Shown here piece by piece: positions 35,511-44,431 of a DNA stretch of 64,000 bases. The notes under the pieces are model-generated. The model worked only from the letters and a program-made list of their open reading frames with translations, was not told the DNA's origin and made no database searches. The stretch covers positions 1-64,000 of the forward strand of contig CADBZY010000008.1 in assembly GCA_902799245.1 (NCBI GenBank), read 5' to 3'. Within the stretch, counting starts at the first letter, position 1; the number at the start of each line of letters is the position of its first letter. Made by a program: the position numbers and the translations under genes. This stretch comes from an uncultured Ruminococcus sp. (GTDB taxonomy: Bacteria > Bacillota > Clostridia > Oscillospirales > Acutalibacteraceae).

Positions 35511-36605
35511 TTATCCGACGGAAATGATTTCTCTGATGACGGCGATTTCTTCCGCACCCATGTCAACCGCAAGCTGTCCCGCATCGATGAAGGCGTATCG
35601 TTCGTCTATCATGATGATCTTTGCGTAATCGCTGACAAGGCAGGGTAAAAAGCTGTTGGCAAACGAATCCTTAAGGATAAGAAGTGTCTTGCCGCTCTTT
35701 GCATTGGGATTGGTGACGGTCAGAATGCCGTGGTTGCCGCCCTCGAAGAAATTGTATTTATCCTTTGTCCTAAGGGCGGAATAGTCATACAAACTGATCT
35801 CCTTGCCGTCGGCTTCCACTGTCAGTCCGTCGGGAATTTGAAAGGCCTGCATTTTCTCGCAGCCGATGCTTCGAGAAGGCACTCTTGACCAGAGCGTACC
35901 GCGGAATTTTTTGGTGACTGTTATCAGCTCCGGTGTATTATAGTCGGATTGAGAATTCCCGTGCGCTGAAAGCCATTCCCTGTATGCTGCGGATACGCCC
36001 GCTGCCGTCCAATGGTGGTCGGTAGCGTAATAATACTCTGTGAGTTCCGAAAGAACCTTGCGAAGGTCGATGATTTTACAAGATCGCAGTTCTTTTTTCA
36101 GAGAAGAATAAAGTCTGTCGTAATCGTACATCGGTGCGCCGTTGGGCATACTGTCTTTCAGGGAGATACCCGCCGACGGCACGTACATTACATAGGTGTC
36201 TATGCCGGTCTGCTCCGCAATGCGATTGACACGCGCGGCGTATCTTACACACTTTTCGCTGTCCACGTCGCTTTCCAGCAGCTTCTGGAAGAGCCGTCCG
36301 TCCTTGTTCACATACGCACCGCCTATGCTGCCGGAGCGCAGACGCAGCCTGACGTTGACTTCGGCGCTTTTGAGTGTGTCACGCATGGGAAACTGGTCGG
36401 AGAGGTAGTTTTCCAGATCCTTCTGAAATTCGCCGCTGAATATATCGCTTCGAATATCCTTTCCGGCGGTCAGCACACGGTTTTCGTTGACGGAGATGAG
36501 ATTATCGGGCTTAAACAGGATTACTGTGAGCAACAGAAGTGGAAAAGCGAGAAACAGAGCAATCGTGATTCGCTTTGCGTTTATCTTTTTATTGAAAAAA
36601 ATCAT
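35511..36605 (-). CDS. DHHW family protein (AlgX/AlgJ-like), membrane-anchored
   Basis: About 364 residues with one N-terminal membrane helix (about 10-30) and an extracellular SGNH-like domain carrying the family motif Y-Y-ATDHHWTAAGV near residue 200 and a late ILKDSFANS block (Ser nucleophile candidate). DHHW proteins work with MBOAT acyltransferases to place O-acetyl groups on extracellular glycans. ATG 36605 is taken; a TTG two codons upstream would overlap the MBOAT stop. It is the last gene of the leftward operon. Confidence 0.88.
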   Translation of the reverse strand: MIFFNKKINAKRITIALFLAFPLLLLTVILFKPDNLISVNENRVLTAGKDIRSDIFSGEFQKDLENYLSDQFPMRDTLKSAEVNVRLRLRSGSIGGAYVNKDGRLFQKLLESDVDSEKCVRYAARVNRIAEQTGIDTYVMYVPSAGISLKDSMPNGAPMYDYDRLYSSLKKELRSCKIIDLRKVLSELTEYYYATDHHWTAAGVSAAYREWLSAHGNSQSDYNTPELITVTKKFRGTLWSRVPSRSIGCEKMQAFQIPDGLTVEADGKEISLYDYSALRTKDKYNFFEGGNHGILTVTNPNAKSGKTLLILKDSFANSFLPCLVSDYAKIIMIDERYAFIDAGQLAVDMGAEEIAVIREIISVG

Positions 36606-36607
36606 AA

Positions 36608-38014
36608 TCAAAACCTGAAATACAAGAATGGATTGTAGGAACTGCTTATCACCATTAGCAGGGAAGTCAGATAAAGAGTCGCGCCGATGGCGGTCTTTAT
36701 GCCGAAACGGATGTTCGCACTCTGAATGGCGTTGACTTTTTTGGCGATAAGCCTTTTGACAAAACTGACCGAAAGCACTGCACCAACAAGCAGAATGAAG
36801 AAATTTTCACTCAGATAATAAACCGAAGCCGCGTCGGCGTAGCCGTTGGCGCCGAACATGGAGAGAAGGTAACGTCCTGCCGCTCCGATGTCGTCGCAGG
36901 CAAAGATGACCCACGAGATCAGCACCGCCAGCAGGGTGTAGAGATGACCTATCGCTGCAGGTACCTTTTTCAGCAGGTCGAGCAGGAAGAGCTTTTCCGC
37001 TGCCAGCAGGACGAAGAAATACAGACCCCATATGACGAAATTCCAGCCGGCGCCGTGCCACAGTCCGGTGAGCCCCCAGACGATCAGGAGATTGAGCATC
37101 TGCCGGGGGAGCCCTTTTCGGTTGCCGCCGAGAGGTATGTAGAGATATTCCCTGAACCATGAGCCGAGCGAAATGTGCCATCTGCGCCAGAATTCGGTGA
37201 CGCTTTTGGATTCATAGGGAAAATTGAAGTTCTCGAGGAAGTCGAAGCCGAGCATTTTTCCTATGCCGATCGCCATATCGGAGTAGCCGGAAAAATCAAA
37301 ATAGATTTGCAGCATATAGGCAACCGCGCCGATGATCGAGGTGACAGCCGCGTTGCCCTGCTGCGCCGAAATCTCGTCCCAGACGGCGCCGAAGGAATTG
37401 GCGAGAAGCACCTTCTTGCCGAGACCGAGCGTAAAGCGGAAGATTCCCGCGCAAATGCGGTCTGTTCCGAGCGTTCTGCTGTTGATTTGTTTTTCGATGT
37501 CGCGGTACTTGACGATAGGGCCCGCTATGAGCTGCGGGAACATACAGACGTACATCCCAAAGCTGATGATGTTGTGCTGCGCCGGTATTTCGCGCCGGTA
37601 CACGTCGATGGTGTAGGATAGTGTCTGGAATGTGTAAAATGAAATGCCGATCGGCAGAGCGATGCCGAGCAGGTCGAATTCCTGTCCCGTCAGGGCGTTC
37701 AGGCTGCTTATCAGAAAATCGGTATACTTGAAAAATCCAAGCATACCGAGATTTCCTATCAGCGATAGCACCAGCACCCACTTGCGCAGTTCCGGTTTGC
37801 CTTTTTGGTCGAGTCTTTCCAGCAGCCGTCCGTTGCAGTAGTCGAAAACGGTCGAGAACAGCATGATCAGGATATAGACCGGTTCACCCCATGCGTAGAA
37901 AATCAGACTCGTGACAAGCAGCAGGGGATTTCTCGCCCTGGCCGGAAGGACATAATAGAGAAGCAGCACAACAGGCAAGAATATCAGAAGAAAAACCGCG
38001 CTGCTGAATACCAT
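36608..38014 (-). CDS. MBOAT family O-acyltransferase (AlgI/DltB-like)
   Basis: A 468-residue membrane protein with about 11 helices. Family marks: LLYYVLP and WGEPVYIL near the start, PIGISFYTFQTLSYTIDVYR near residue 115, FPQLIAGPIVKYRDIE, WRRWHISLGSWFREYLYIPL near 285, and the catalytic His in GLWHGAGWNFV near 320. It moves acyl groups across the membrane to a partner such as the adjacent DHHW protein. GGAGGG lies eight bases before the ATG. It lies 19 bases downstream of the DUF4358 gene. Confidence 0.95.
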   Translation of the reverse strand: MVFSSAVFLLIFLPVVLLLYYVLPARARNPLLLVTSLIFYAWGEPVYILIMLFSTVFDYCNGRLLERLDQKGKPELRKWVLVLSLIGNLGMLGFFKYTDFLISSLNALTGQEFDLLGIALPIGISFYTFQTLSYTIDVYRREIPAQHNIISFGMYVCMFPQLIAGPIVKYRDIEKQINSRTLGTDRICAGIFRFTLGLGKKVLLANSFGAVWDEISAQQGNAAVTSIIGAVAYMLQIYFDFSGYSDMAIGIGKMLGFDFLENFNFPYESKSVTEFWRRWHISLGSWFREYLYIPLGGNRKGLPRQMLNLLIVWGLTGLWHGAGWNFVIWGLYFFVLLAAEKLFLLDLLKKVPAAIGHLYTLLAVLISWVIFACDDIGAAGRYLLSMFGANGYADAASVYYLSENFFILLVGAVLSVSFVKRLIAKKVNAIQSANIRFGIKTAIGATLYLTSLLMVISSSYNPFLYFRF

Positions 38015-38032
38015 TGGGCAGTCCCTCCTGTG

Positions 38033-38536
38033 TTATTTATTTTTGAAGAAATCGTTGAACGCGGCTTCCATCTTGTCCGAATCGTCGGCAACCATCAGAA
38101 TGGCAAGTGTTCCGCGTGTGAATACCTTTGCTTTGTCTAACTTTGGAAGCTGAGTTTTGTCATAGGCGGCGTAGAGTGTCTTGCGTGTTTCCAGATGGTT
38201 TCTGAGCGACTCCGCCGCCTCGTTGAGATCGGATTTCTTTTTGACCTGAATGGCGGCTATTTCGTCCGCGTTGCCTGTGCCGTCAGAGGCATAGGTGATA
38301 AAGAACGCCTTGACCTTGCTGTATTCTATGTTGGAAACATGCGCCAGCAGATCTTGGGGATTGGAATCGCTGCTGCTGGCATATTTCATGTTGTCGGGTT
38401 CACCTGTGAATCCGACAAGTGCCTGATTCAGGTCGTACATGCTTATTTCCTCTGCCTCGTCCCCGCAGGCGGTGAAGATGCCGCAGAGCACAACCGCCGA
38501 AAGGATAACAGCCGTTATTTTTTTGATCGCAGTCAT
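38033..38536 (-). CDS. DUF4358-type lipoprotein
   Basis: A 167-residue exported lipoprotein: signal peptide with Cys24 (I-F-T-A-C), then an alpha/beta domain matching DUF4358 by layout, with DEIAAIQVK and a C-terminal LAILMVADD segment. DUF4358 genes are commonly found beside MBOAT/DHHW pairs, as here, so it may be an accessory part of extracellular acylation; function is unproven. AAAGGAG lies 10 bases before the ATG. Confidence 0.75.
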   Translation of the reverse strand: MTAIKKITAVILSAVVLCGIFTACGDEAEEISMYDLNQALVGFTGEPDNMKYASSSDSNPQDLLAHVSNIEYSKVKAFFITYASDGTGNADEIAAIQVKKKSDLNEAAESLRNHLETRKTLYAAYDKTQLPKLDKAKVFTRGTLAILMVADDSDKMEAAFNDFFKNK

Positions 38537-38572
38537 GATGGATTCGCTCCTTTGTCTGTTATCTTATTTTGA

Positions 38573-39655
38573 TTAATAATTGCCGTAAGTATCGTAGAAT
38601 TTATACTGATTCAGCACATTGCTGATCTTGTTGTCAATCTTTTCTCTCTGTTTTTCGGTCAATTCTTCTCCCGCGTCGGAATTATAGGTCAGATAGTAGC
38701 ACAGCACGTATTCGCCCTTGTCATTGACTGTCCACTGATAGGATGTGTAAATCTTGTCGGAGCTGCCCATCATATTTTCGAGCTGCTCAACCATGTATTT
38801 TGCAAACTTTTCGTCCTCAGACTTGATTTTCTCTTTGAAAGAGATGCTGAATGTCTGTTTTTTATTCTTTACAGCTTCCATAACCGCCTTGGGAATGGCG
38901 TATATGTCCTTGATCTCTTTGCAGGACATCAGAGTGTAGTTGTATTTTTTGCCCACGGCAGCTTCGAAGAATCCGGTGTTCCATTCGTGACCCGAATTGC
39001 GGCAGGCGGTGTCATCCATGTTGAAGTTTCTGTAATTAGCGCTTTCGTTGTCCATGTAGCAGTCGGTGTGATACCAGCAGCCGTCGTCCAGCTTTACCAG
39101 ATCCCACGAATGGCTGAGCGAAGTGTTGTGAACTACTCTGCATTCGATGCCGAGCATTTGCATAAAGAGTCTGAATGTGGTCGCGTAGCCGACGCAGACA
39201 GCGCTGCGATTTTTTAGCACGTCATGGGGATTGTCGTTTTCGTTGGTTGTATCGGAGATGACGGTGAGAATTCCGGTAGTCGCCTTCATACCCTTGGTCA
39301 GGTATTTATAGATTGCCTCTTCCTTTTCAAACGGCGTCATGCTGTCCTTGATGTTTTCTTTGATAACGTCCTTCGCCATGGCGAGCGTTTCCTTGTCGCG
39401 GTCGTCAAGCTGTGACGTATCGCCCGACTTGTACGCATCGGAGATATGCGTGGTGGATTTTATGGTGTAATTCTGGGCGATAACCACATCGTCCTCCTGC
39501 TCGGGATCCTCGAGCTGCCCTGTGTAGATGGCGATCATCTTGTTGACATTCTTCTGATTCACCAGCATGACCACAGACATCACGGTGGTACTCAGTGTGA
39601 ATATTAGCAGCAGTATGGCTGCTGCCGCGGCTAATCTTTTGGTGCGCTTTGACAT
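38573..39655 (-). CDS. Transglutaminase-like exported protein
   Basis: A 360-residue protein with one N-terminal membrane helix (about 8-32) and a transglutaminase-like cysteine-protease fold: RSAVCVGYATTFRLFMQMLG (Cys near 154), HSWDLVKLDDGCWYHTD (His near 182 and Asp near 197). It may process or crosslink surface proteins; many bacterial members are peptidases. It is the first gene of the leftward operon with the DUF4358, MBOAT and DHHW genes. GAGGTAATT precedes the ATG. Confidence 0.88.
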   Translation of the reverse strand: MSKRTKRLAAAAAILLLIFTLSTTVMSVVMLVNQKNVNKMIAIYTGQLEDPEQEDDVVIAQNYTIKSTTHISDAYKSGDTSQLDDRDKETLAMAKDVIKENIKDSMTPFEKEEAIYKYLTKGMKATTGILTVISDTTNENDNPHDVLKNRSAVCVGYATTFRLFMQMLGIECRVVHNTSLSHSWDLVKLDDGCWYHTDCYMDNESANYRNFNMDDTACRNSGHEWNTGFFEAAVGKKYNYTLMSCKEIKDIYAIPKAVMEAVKNKKQTFSISFKEKIKSEDEKFAKYMVEQLENMMGSSDKIYTSYQWTVNDKGEYVLCYYLTYNSDAGEELTEKQREKIDNKISNVLNQYKFYDTYGNY

Positions 39656-39734
39656 AGAAATTACCTCGCTTGAATGAATAATAAAAACTAATATTTGACG
39701 AATAAAAAGTCATCACATTCAGACTTTCATGTCA

Positions 39735-39763
39735 AGTATAGGCTTTAATTCCGGGGTTGTCAA
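39735..39763 (-). promoter_or_regulatory. Promoter of the transglutaminase-MBOAT operon
   Basis: Minus-strand TTGACA (39758-39763) and TATACT (39735-39740) with a 17-base spacer, about 80 bases before the transglutaminase start. Confidence 0.7.
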
Positions 39764-39854
39764 GCAAATAGTAAAACTGTTAATAATTGTAATTATAATG
39801 AAACAACTGGTGAAAATAATCCTTAAATAATGTGACTAAGTCACAGAAATACGG

Positions 39855-39883
39855 TTGATAATGCTGTATAATTAACGTATAAT
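39855..39883 (+). promoter_or_regulatory. Promoter of the thioredoxin-sulfur operon
   Basis: TTGATA (39855-39860) and TATAAT (39878-39883), 17-base spacer, 52 bases before the thioredoxin ATG. The upstream GTGACTAAGTCACAG (39831-39845) contains GTGAC-TAA-GTCAC, a perfect palindrome just before the -35 box that could bind the Crp/Fnr-type regulator encoded at the end of this operon. Confidence 0.65.
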
Positions 39884-39935
39884 AAATGATGCGGAACCAA
39901 TGTTCTCTGCACATAAAAAAACGGAGGTAACTATC

Positions 39936-40247
39936 ATGAAAGAAATTATCATTACAAGCGAAAACTTTGAAGCCGAGGTGCTGCATTCCGACAAGCCTGT
40001 ACTGCTCGACTTCTGGGCGGAATGGTGCGGCCCCTGCAGAATGCTCGGTCCCATTCTTGCCGATTTTGCCGAGGAACACGACGATGTGAAGGTAGGCAAG
40101 GTCAATGTTGACCAGCAGCAGGCGCTGGCCATGAGCTTCGGCATTATGAGCATTCCCACGCTGATTCTGTTCAGGGACGGAAAGCCGGTCGCTCAGCGCA
40201 TAGGCTTTCAGGAACCCGATGCTCTCGAGAAACTTGTCAGCGAGTAA
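39936..40247 (+). CDS. trxA: Thioredoxin
   Basis: A 103-residue thioredoxin with the active site WCGPC at residues 30-34 and the cis-proline loop IMSIPT near 72-77. It reduces protein disulfides in the cytoplasm. ATG 39936 is chosen because GGAGG lies eight bases upstream. It is 53 bases before the multidomain FAD enzyme, and the two probably share a transcript. No thioredoxin reductase is adjacent, so the FAD enzyme next door or a distant reductase may supply electrons. Confidence 0.96.
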   Translation: MKEIIITSENFEAEVLHSDKPVLLDFWAEWCGPCRMLGPILADFAEEHDDVKVGKVNVDQQQALAMSFGIMSIPTLILFRDGKPVAQRIGFQEPDALEKLVSE

Positions 40248-40300
40248 AGAAACGAATATATCCATTTACGTTAATCAACTGTGAAAAGAGGTTTCAGAAA

Positions 40301-42772
40301 ATGCCGAGAAAAACCGTAATCATTGGCGGCGTTGCAGGCGGCGCGAGCTGCGCCGCACGTTTGCGCAGACTCGACGGCGAGCGTGAGATCATCATTCTCG
40401 AACGCGGCGAGTATATCTCCTATGCCAACTGCGGACTGCCCTATCATGTGGGCGACGTGATCCGCAGCAGAAACGCGCTGCTTCTTATGACTCCCGAAAT
40501 GATGCGCGACCGTTTTAATATCGACGTTCGTGTGAAGAACGAGGTAACATCCATTGACCGCGAGGCAAAGACTGTTTCGGTGACGAATCTTGCCACCGGT
40601 GAAAGCTATACCGAGGGTTATGACGACCTTGTGATCGCCACAGGTTCTTCGCCGCTTCGCCCGAGGATTCCCGGCATTGAGTCGGAGAGAATCCGCACGC
40701 TCTGGACGGTACCAGATACCGACGGCATCCGCGCAATGGTACGCGATGGCGGAATCAAAACGGCTGCCGTTATAGGCGGCGGCTTCATAGGACTGGAAAT
40801 GGCGGAAAACCTGCACCATGCGGGACTGTGTGTTTCACTCATAGAAGCCGCCGATCAGGTGATGGCTCCTCTCGATTACGAAATGGCGCAGCTCCTTCAC
40901 GAAAATATACGCGACAACGGTGTGAAGCTCTATCTTTCGGATGGAGTGGAGCGCTTTGCCGACGACGGAAGCGCCGTTACCGTCACGCTGAAGAGCGGAA
41001 CACAGGTGACAGCGGAGCTTGTCATATTGTCTATTGGTGTGCGTCCCAACAGCCAGCTTGCCAAGGCTGCCGGACTTGCCGTCAACGAGCGCGGCGGAAT
41101 TATCACGGATGATCACATGCGCACCAGCGATCCTTCGATCTACGCGGTGGGCGATGCGGTGGAAGTTGAGGATTTCATACTAAAGCAGCGCACAATGGTG
41201 CCGCTTGCGGGGCCTGCCAACAAGCAGGGGCGCATTGCCGCCGACAATCTGGCAGGCGGGGACGCTTCCTACAAGGGAACGCAGGGATCCTCCGTCGCAA
41301 AGGTATTCGACCAGACAGCCGCTTCCACGGGATTGAATGAAAAGGCGCTTCTGCGGCAGGGCATGACGAAGGAAAAGGATTACAAGACGCTGATCATCAC
41401 CCAGAATTCCCACGCGGGCTACTACCCGGGCGCAGTTCCGCTTACCATCAAGCTGCTGTTTTCGGCGGACGGGAAAAAGATATTCGGCGCGCAGATTGTG
41501 GGGCGCGAGGGCGCCGATAAGCGCATTGACACGCTCGGAGTGGCAATCAGACTGGGTGCCGGCGTGACGGATCTCAAAGACCTTGAACTTGCCTACGCGC
41601 CGCCGTATTCCTCGGCAAAGGATCCCGTGAACATGGCGGGATATGTCGCCGAGAATATTCTGAGCGGCATGGTGCGTATTTCGGAATGGAACGAGCCGGA
41701 TACTTCACACGACGCCATTCTCCTTGATGTGCGTGAGGAAGCGGAGGTAATGGCGTATTCGATTCCGGGAGCCGTCAATATTCCGCTCGGCCAACTGCGC
41801 GATAGGCTGGAAAAGCTCGACCGTTCCAAGAAGGTCATTGTATTCTGCGCAGTCGGCGTGAGAGCCTACAACGGCGCGAGAATCCTTATGCAGAACGGAT
41901 TCAATGATGTAAAGATCTATCCCGGCGGCGTGCGCTTTTACAAATCTACCCATTCCACAGAACCGGCAGACGATACGCCTGCAATGGTGTCGGAAAGAAA
42001 GGATGAATCCGCCGTGAGCCATCAGCAGATGAAAAAAATTACCCTCGACTGCTGCGGAATGCAGTGTCCCGGTCCGATTATGGAGGTATTCAAGGCTGTC
42101 AATGCCATGAATGACGGCGACGTGGTGGAGGTTACCGCCTCCGATCCCGGTTTTGCCAAGGATGTTGCTTCATGGTGCCGAAGAACGGGCAACACGCTTG
42201 TTTCCAATGAAAAACGCGGCGGAGAATACGTTGCAGCTATCCGCAAGGGAACGGGCGGAACAGACGCAGCCGTTCAGGAAGCGGCGGAGAATCGTTCCGG
42301 CGCCAAGGGAAAGACCATCATCGTATTTGACGGTGACATGGACAAGGTGCTTTCGAGCTTTGTTATTGCCAACGGCGCGCTTGCAATGGGCAGACCCGTC
42401 ACCATGTTTTTCACCTTCTGGGGACTTACCGCATTGAGAAAGACGCAAAAGGTCAAGGTCAAAAAGAGCCTCATGGAGAAAATGTTCGGCGTAATGCTGC
42501 CGCGCGGCGCAGCCAAGACCAAGCTCTCCAAAATGAACATGGGCGGCATGGGCACAGCCATGATGCGCGGCATCATGAAGGACAAAAACATCGACTCCCT
42601 CGAGGACATGATGAAAAAGGCGATGGAAAACGGTGTGAAGATCATAGCCTGCTCCATGAGCATGGACGTGATGGGAATCCATGCGGAGGAGCTGATCGAC
42701 GGCGTGGAGATAGGCGGCGTCGGAACATACCTCGGCGACGCGGAAGAATCCGATGTGAATCTCTTTATATAG
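40301..42772 (+). CDS. CoA-disulfide reductase-type flavoenzyme fused to rhodanese, TusA and DsrE domains
   Basis: An 823-residue multidomain cytoplasmic enzyme. Residues 1-450: FAD/NAD(P)H oxidoreductase with IIGGVAGGASCAARLRR, the single active Cys44 in Y-A-N-C-GLPYH and TSDPSIYAVGDAVEV. About 465-550: rhodanese with Cys in VIVFCAVGVRAYNG. About 580-650: TusA/SirA with MQCPGPIMEV. About 665-823: DsrE/F-like. Similar fusions reduce CoA persulfides/polysulfides and relay sulfane sulfur. All catalytic cysteines are present. The start has AAAGAGG upstream. The regulator gene follows after nine bases. Confidence 0.94.
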   Translation: MPRKTVIIGGVAGGASCAARLRRLDGEREIIILERGEYISYANCGLPYHVGDVIRSRNALLLMTPEMMRDRFNIDVRVKNEVTSIDREAKTVSVTNLATGESYTEGYDDLVIATGSSPLRPRIPGIESERIRTLWTVPDTDGIRAMVRDGGIKTAAVIGGGFIGLEMAENLHHAGLCVSLIEAADQVMAPLDYEMAQLLHENIRDNGVKLYLSDGVERFADDGSAVTVTLKSGTQVTAELVILSIGVRPNSQLAKAAGLAVNERGGIITDDHMRTSDPSIYAVGDAVEVEDFILKQRTMVPLAGPANKQGRIAADNLAGGDASYKGTQGSSVAKVFDQTAASTGLNEKALLRQGMTKEKDYKTLIITQNSHAGYYPGAVPLTIKLLFSADGKKIFGAQIVGREGADKRIDTLGVAIRLGAGVTDLKDLELAYAPPYSSAKDPVNMAGYVAENILSGMVRISEWNEPDTSHDAILLDVREEAEVMAYSIPGAVNIPLGQLRDRLEKLDRSKKVIVFCAVGVRAYNGARILMQNGFNDVKIYPGGVRFYKSTHSTEPADDTPAMVSERKDESAVSHQQMKKITLDCCGMQCPGPIMEVFKAVNAMNDGDVVEVTASDPGFAKDVASWCRRTGNTLVSNEKRGGEYVAAIRKGTGGTDAAVQEAAENRSGAKGKTIIVFDGDMDKVLSSFVIANGALAMGRPVTMFFTFWGLTALRKTQKVKVKKSLMEKMFGVMLPRGAAKTKLSKMNMGGMGTAMMRGIMKDKNIDSLEDMMKKAMENGVKIIACSMSMDVMGIHAEELIDGVEIGGVGTYLGDAEESDVNLFI

Positions 42773-42781
42773 AAAAAGCCA

Positions 42782-43429
42782 ATGAACGTAAACCAGGAAA
42801 TCAGAACGCTGCCTTTTTACAGCGATCTCACGCAGGATGAGAGGGAGAGAATAGAAAACTGCGCGAGGATAAGGGAATACAAAAGAAACAGCCTTATCTA
42901 CTCGCCGGAGCAGGAATGTTTAGGGCTGATCAAACTGCTGTCGGGCAGCCTCCGCACCTTCATGCTGTCGGAGGAAGGGCGCGAAGTGGTACTCTATCGC
43001 ATGGGTGAAGGTGAAATAGATCTGCTGTCGGCATCGTGTGTGGTCAATCAGATTTCATTTGAAACGCAGATGGTTGCCGACACCGACTGCACGCTTCTTG
43101 TGATACCCGCCACCTGTCTTGCCGAATTCAAAAGAAACAACCTTGCCGTGCGGTGCTTCATTTATGAAAAGCTCGGGGAGAGATTCTCCGACGTGATGAA
43201 GCTCATGCAGACCATGCTGTTTACCCGGATAGATAAGAGAATTGCCGCACTGCTGCGGGAAAAAGCCGAAGCAAGCGGCACGGATGAGATAAGGATTACC
43301 CATGAGGAAATAGCGGCTCTTATCAATTCCTCACGCGAAGTGGTTTCCCGTACTCTCAAGGAAATGGAACGCTCGGGCTTACTTTCACTCGGACGTGGAA
43401 GGATAACATTGCTTACACATTTGTTATAA
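42782..43429 (+). CDS. Crp/Fnr family transcriptional regulator
   Basis: A 215-residue regulator: an N-terminal cyclic-nucleotide-binding-like beta barrel (about 10-125), a dimerisation helix, and a winged helix-turn-helix (about 165-210) with ITHEEIAALINSSREVVSR-TLK. Two cysteines in the sensor domain (LLSASCVVNQ, DTDCTLL) and one in ENCARIREY could sense thiols or persulfides; this is inference. No FNR-type four-Cys cluster is present. It directly follows the sulfur enzyme and probably controls this operon. The ribosome binding site is weak. Terminator at 43441. Confidence 0.92.
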   Translation: MNVNQEIRTLPFYSDLTQDERERIENCARIREYKRNSLIYSPEQECLGLIKLLSGSLRTFMLSEEGREVVLYRMGEGEIDLLSASCVVNQISFETQMVADTDCTLLVIPATCLAEFKRNNLAVRCFIYEKLGERFSDVMKLMQTMLFTRIDKRIAALLREKAEASGTDEIRITHEEIAALINSSREVVSRTLKEMERSGLLSLGRGRITLLTHLL

Positions 43430-43440
43430 ATCAACAATCA

Positions 43441-43491
43441 AAAAAACAGGGCATTACCGCAAAATGAAATTTGCGTAATGTCCTGTTTTTT
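43441..43491 (+). terminator. Bidirectional terminator between the Crp and S24 repressor genes
   Basis: A long stem of more than 20 bp (AAAAAACAGG-CATTAC-GCAAA with its complement, two mismatches) around a short loop, with T6 on the plus strand and T6 on the minus strand. Confidence 0.9.
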
Positions 43492-43516
43492 GCTGCATGA
43501 GAAAAAGGAAAAGAAC

Positions 43517-44215
43517 TCAGCTCTTTTTCAGTTTAGAAATCACCTTGCCGCAGCATAGAATGCTGTCGCCCTGACCGTATGGTATTGGCAAATATTCCGG
43601 ATTTAACGAGATCAGTTCGTCGACGCCCTGTTTTTTGATGAAGCTCTCTCCGTTGAGTACAAAAATACCTATGTCGCCCTCGTCTACTCTTGCGTTTTTT
43701 TCCACTAATACAAGATCGCCGTCTTTAAAGGTGGGATTCATGGAGTTTCCGTTTACACGCACCACATAATCGCACCTGCGGTTCTCCGGCGTGTCCGGTA
43801 TTTCGATTTCTTCCTCCGACGGCTCGTCGAGGGGATTGCCGTTGCCGGCTGATACGGAAACAGAGTAATACGGACGCGTTATAAATTTAAGTGTAGGATT
43901 GCAGCGCTCATATTCTATATCCAGAATGGAATCCATGACGGTTTTGCCGTGTTTGTCGAGAGACCGGTATTTGTTGATATGCTCGATCTCGCCGAGGGAA
44001 AAGATCGACGCGGCGGGTGCAAGCCCCATTGCATCGTCTACAGAGATCATCAGCGCACGGCATATTGCTTCGATGGTGGTGAGCTTTGGATTAGCGTTGA
44101 TACCGGCAGTTATTTTGCTGACTGTGCCCTTAGGCAGCCCAGAGCGTTCTACCAGCTCATCAACTGTCATACCGAGTTCCTTACGGCGTCTGTTGATGTA
44201 TTCGTTAAATGTCAT
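43517..44215 (-). CDS. Phage-type repressor: XRE helix-turn-helix plus S24 peptidase domain
   Basis: About 232 residues from ATG 44215 (GGTGA nearby; ATG 44224 also possible). N-terminal HTH (MTVDELVERSGLPKGTVSKI, residues about 17-40). C-terminal LexA/CI-type autoprotease: VRVNGNSMNPTFKDGDLV (Ser nucleophile in NSM) and ESFIKKQ (Lys base). Such repressors cleave themselves when RecA is activated, relieving repression. It faces the Cro-like gene at 44432 across two identical operators, the layout of a lysogeny switch. Confidence 0.93.
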   Translation of the reverse strand: MTFNEYINRRRKELGMTVDELVERSGLPKGTVSKITAGINANPKLTTIEAICRALMISVDDAMGLAPAASIFSLGEIEHINKYRSLDKHGKTVMDSILDIEYERCNPTLKFITRPYYSVSVSAGNGNPLDEPSEEEIEIPDTPENRRCDYVVRVNGNSMNPTFKDGDLVLVEKNARVDEGDIGIFVLNGESFIKKQGVDELISLNPEYLPIPYGQGDSILCCGKVISKLKKS

Positions 44216-44267
44216 GTTGATCACCCGTCTGCAAATAGTATTATCGAATTTTTTACCTTACATTCAT

Positions 44268-44296
44268 ATACTATCATATTTAAATGCGGGTGTCAA
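44268..44296 (-). promoter_or_regulatory. Promoter of the S24 repressor gene
   Basis: Minus-strand TTGACA (44291-44296) and TAGTAT (44268-44273) with a 17-base spacer, about 45 bases before the repressor start. Operator O1 lies eight bases upstream of the -35 box. Confidence 0.7.
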
Positions 44297-44304
44297 GCGG
44301 CAAT

Positions 44305-44322
44305 AATTCCCCTATTGGAATT
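44305..44322. promoter_or_regulatory. Operator O1 (AATTCC-N6-GGAATT)
   Basis: An 18-base inverted repeat with arms AATTCC and GGAATT and a six-base centre. The same arms and spacing recur at 44386-44403. It lies between the divergent promoters and is probably bound by the S24 repressor or the Cro-like protein. Confidence 0.75.
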
Positions 44323-44347
44323 AATTTAATTAATTATTCTAAAATAC

Positions 44348-44376
44348 TTGACAAATGCAATTTAAGGTATTATAAT
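44348..44376 (+). promoter_or_regulatory. Perfect-consensus rightward promoter of the Cro-like operon
   Basis: TTGACA (44348-44353) and TATAAT (44371-44376) with a 17-base spacer: a full sigma-A consensus, expected to be very strong unless repressed. It is bracketed by operators O1 and O2, with O2 about 10 bases after the -10 box, over the transcription start region. Confidence 0.9.
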
Positions 44377-44385
44377 ACAATTACA

Positions 44386-44403
44386 AATTCCAATAAAGGA
44401 ATT
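44386..44403. promoter_or_regulatory. Operator O2 (AATTCC-N6-GGAATT)
   Basis: The second copy of the operator seen at 44305-44322, identical in both arms and spacing. It covers the start of the rightward transcript. The two centres are 81 bp apart, close enough for cooperative binding or a small loop. Confidence 0.75.
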
Positions 44404-44431
44404 AATACGTTTCAAGGAGGATCTGCTCCAT

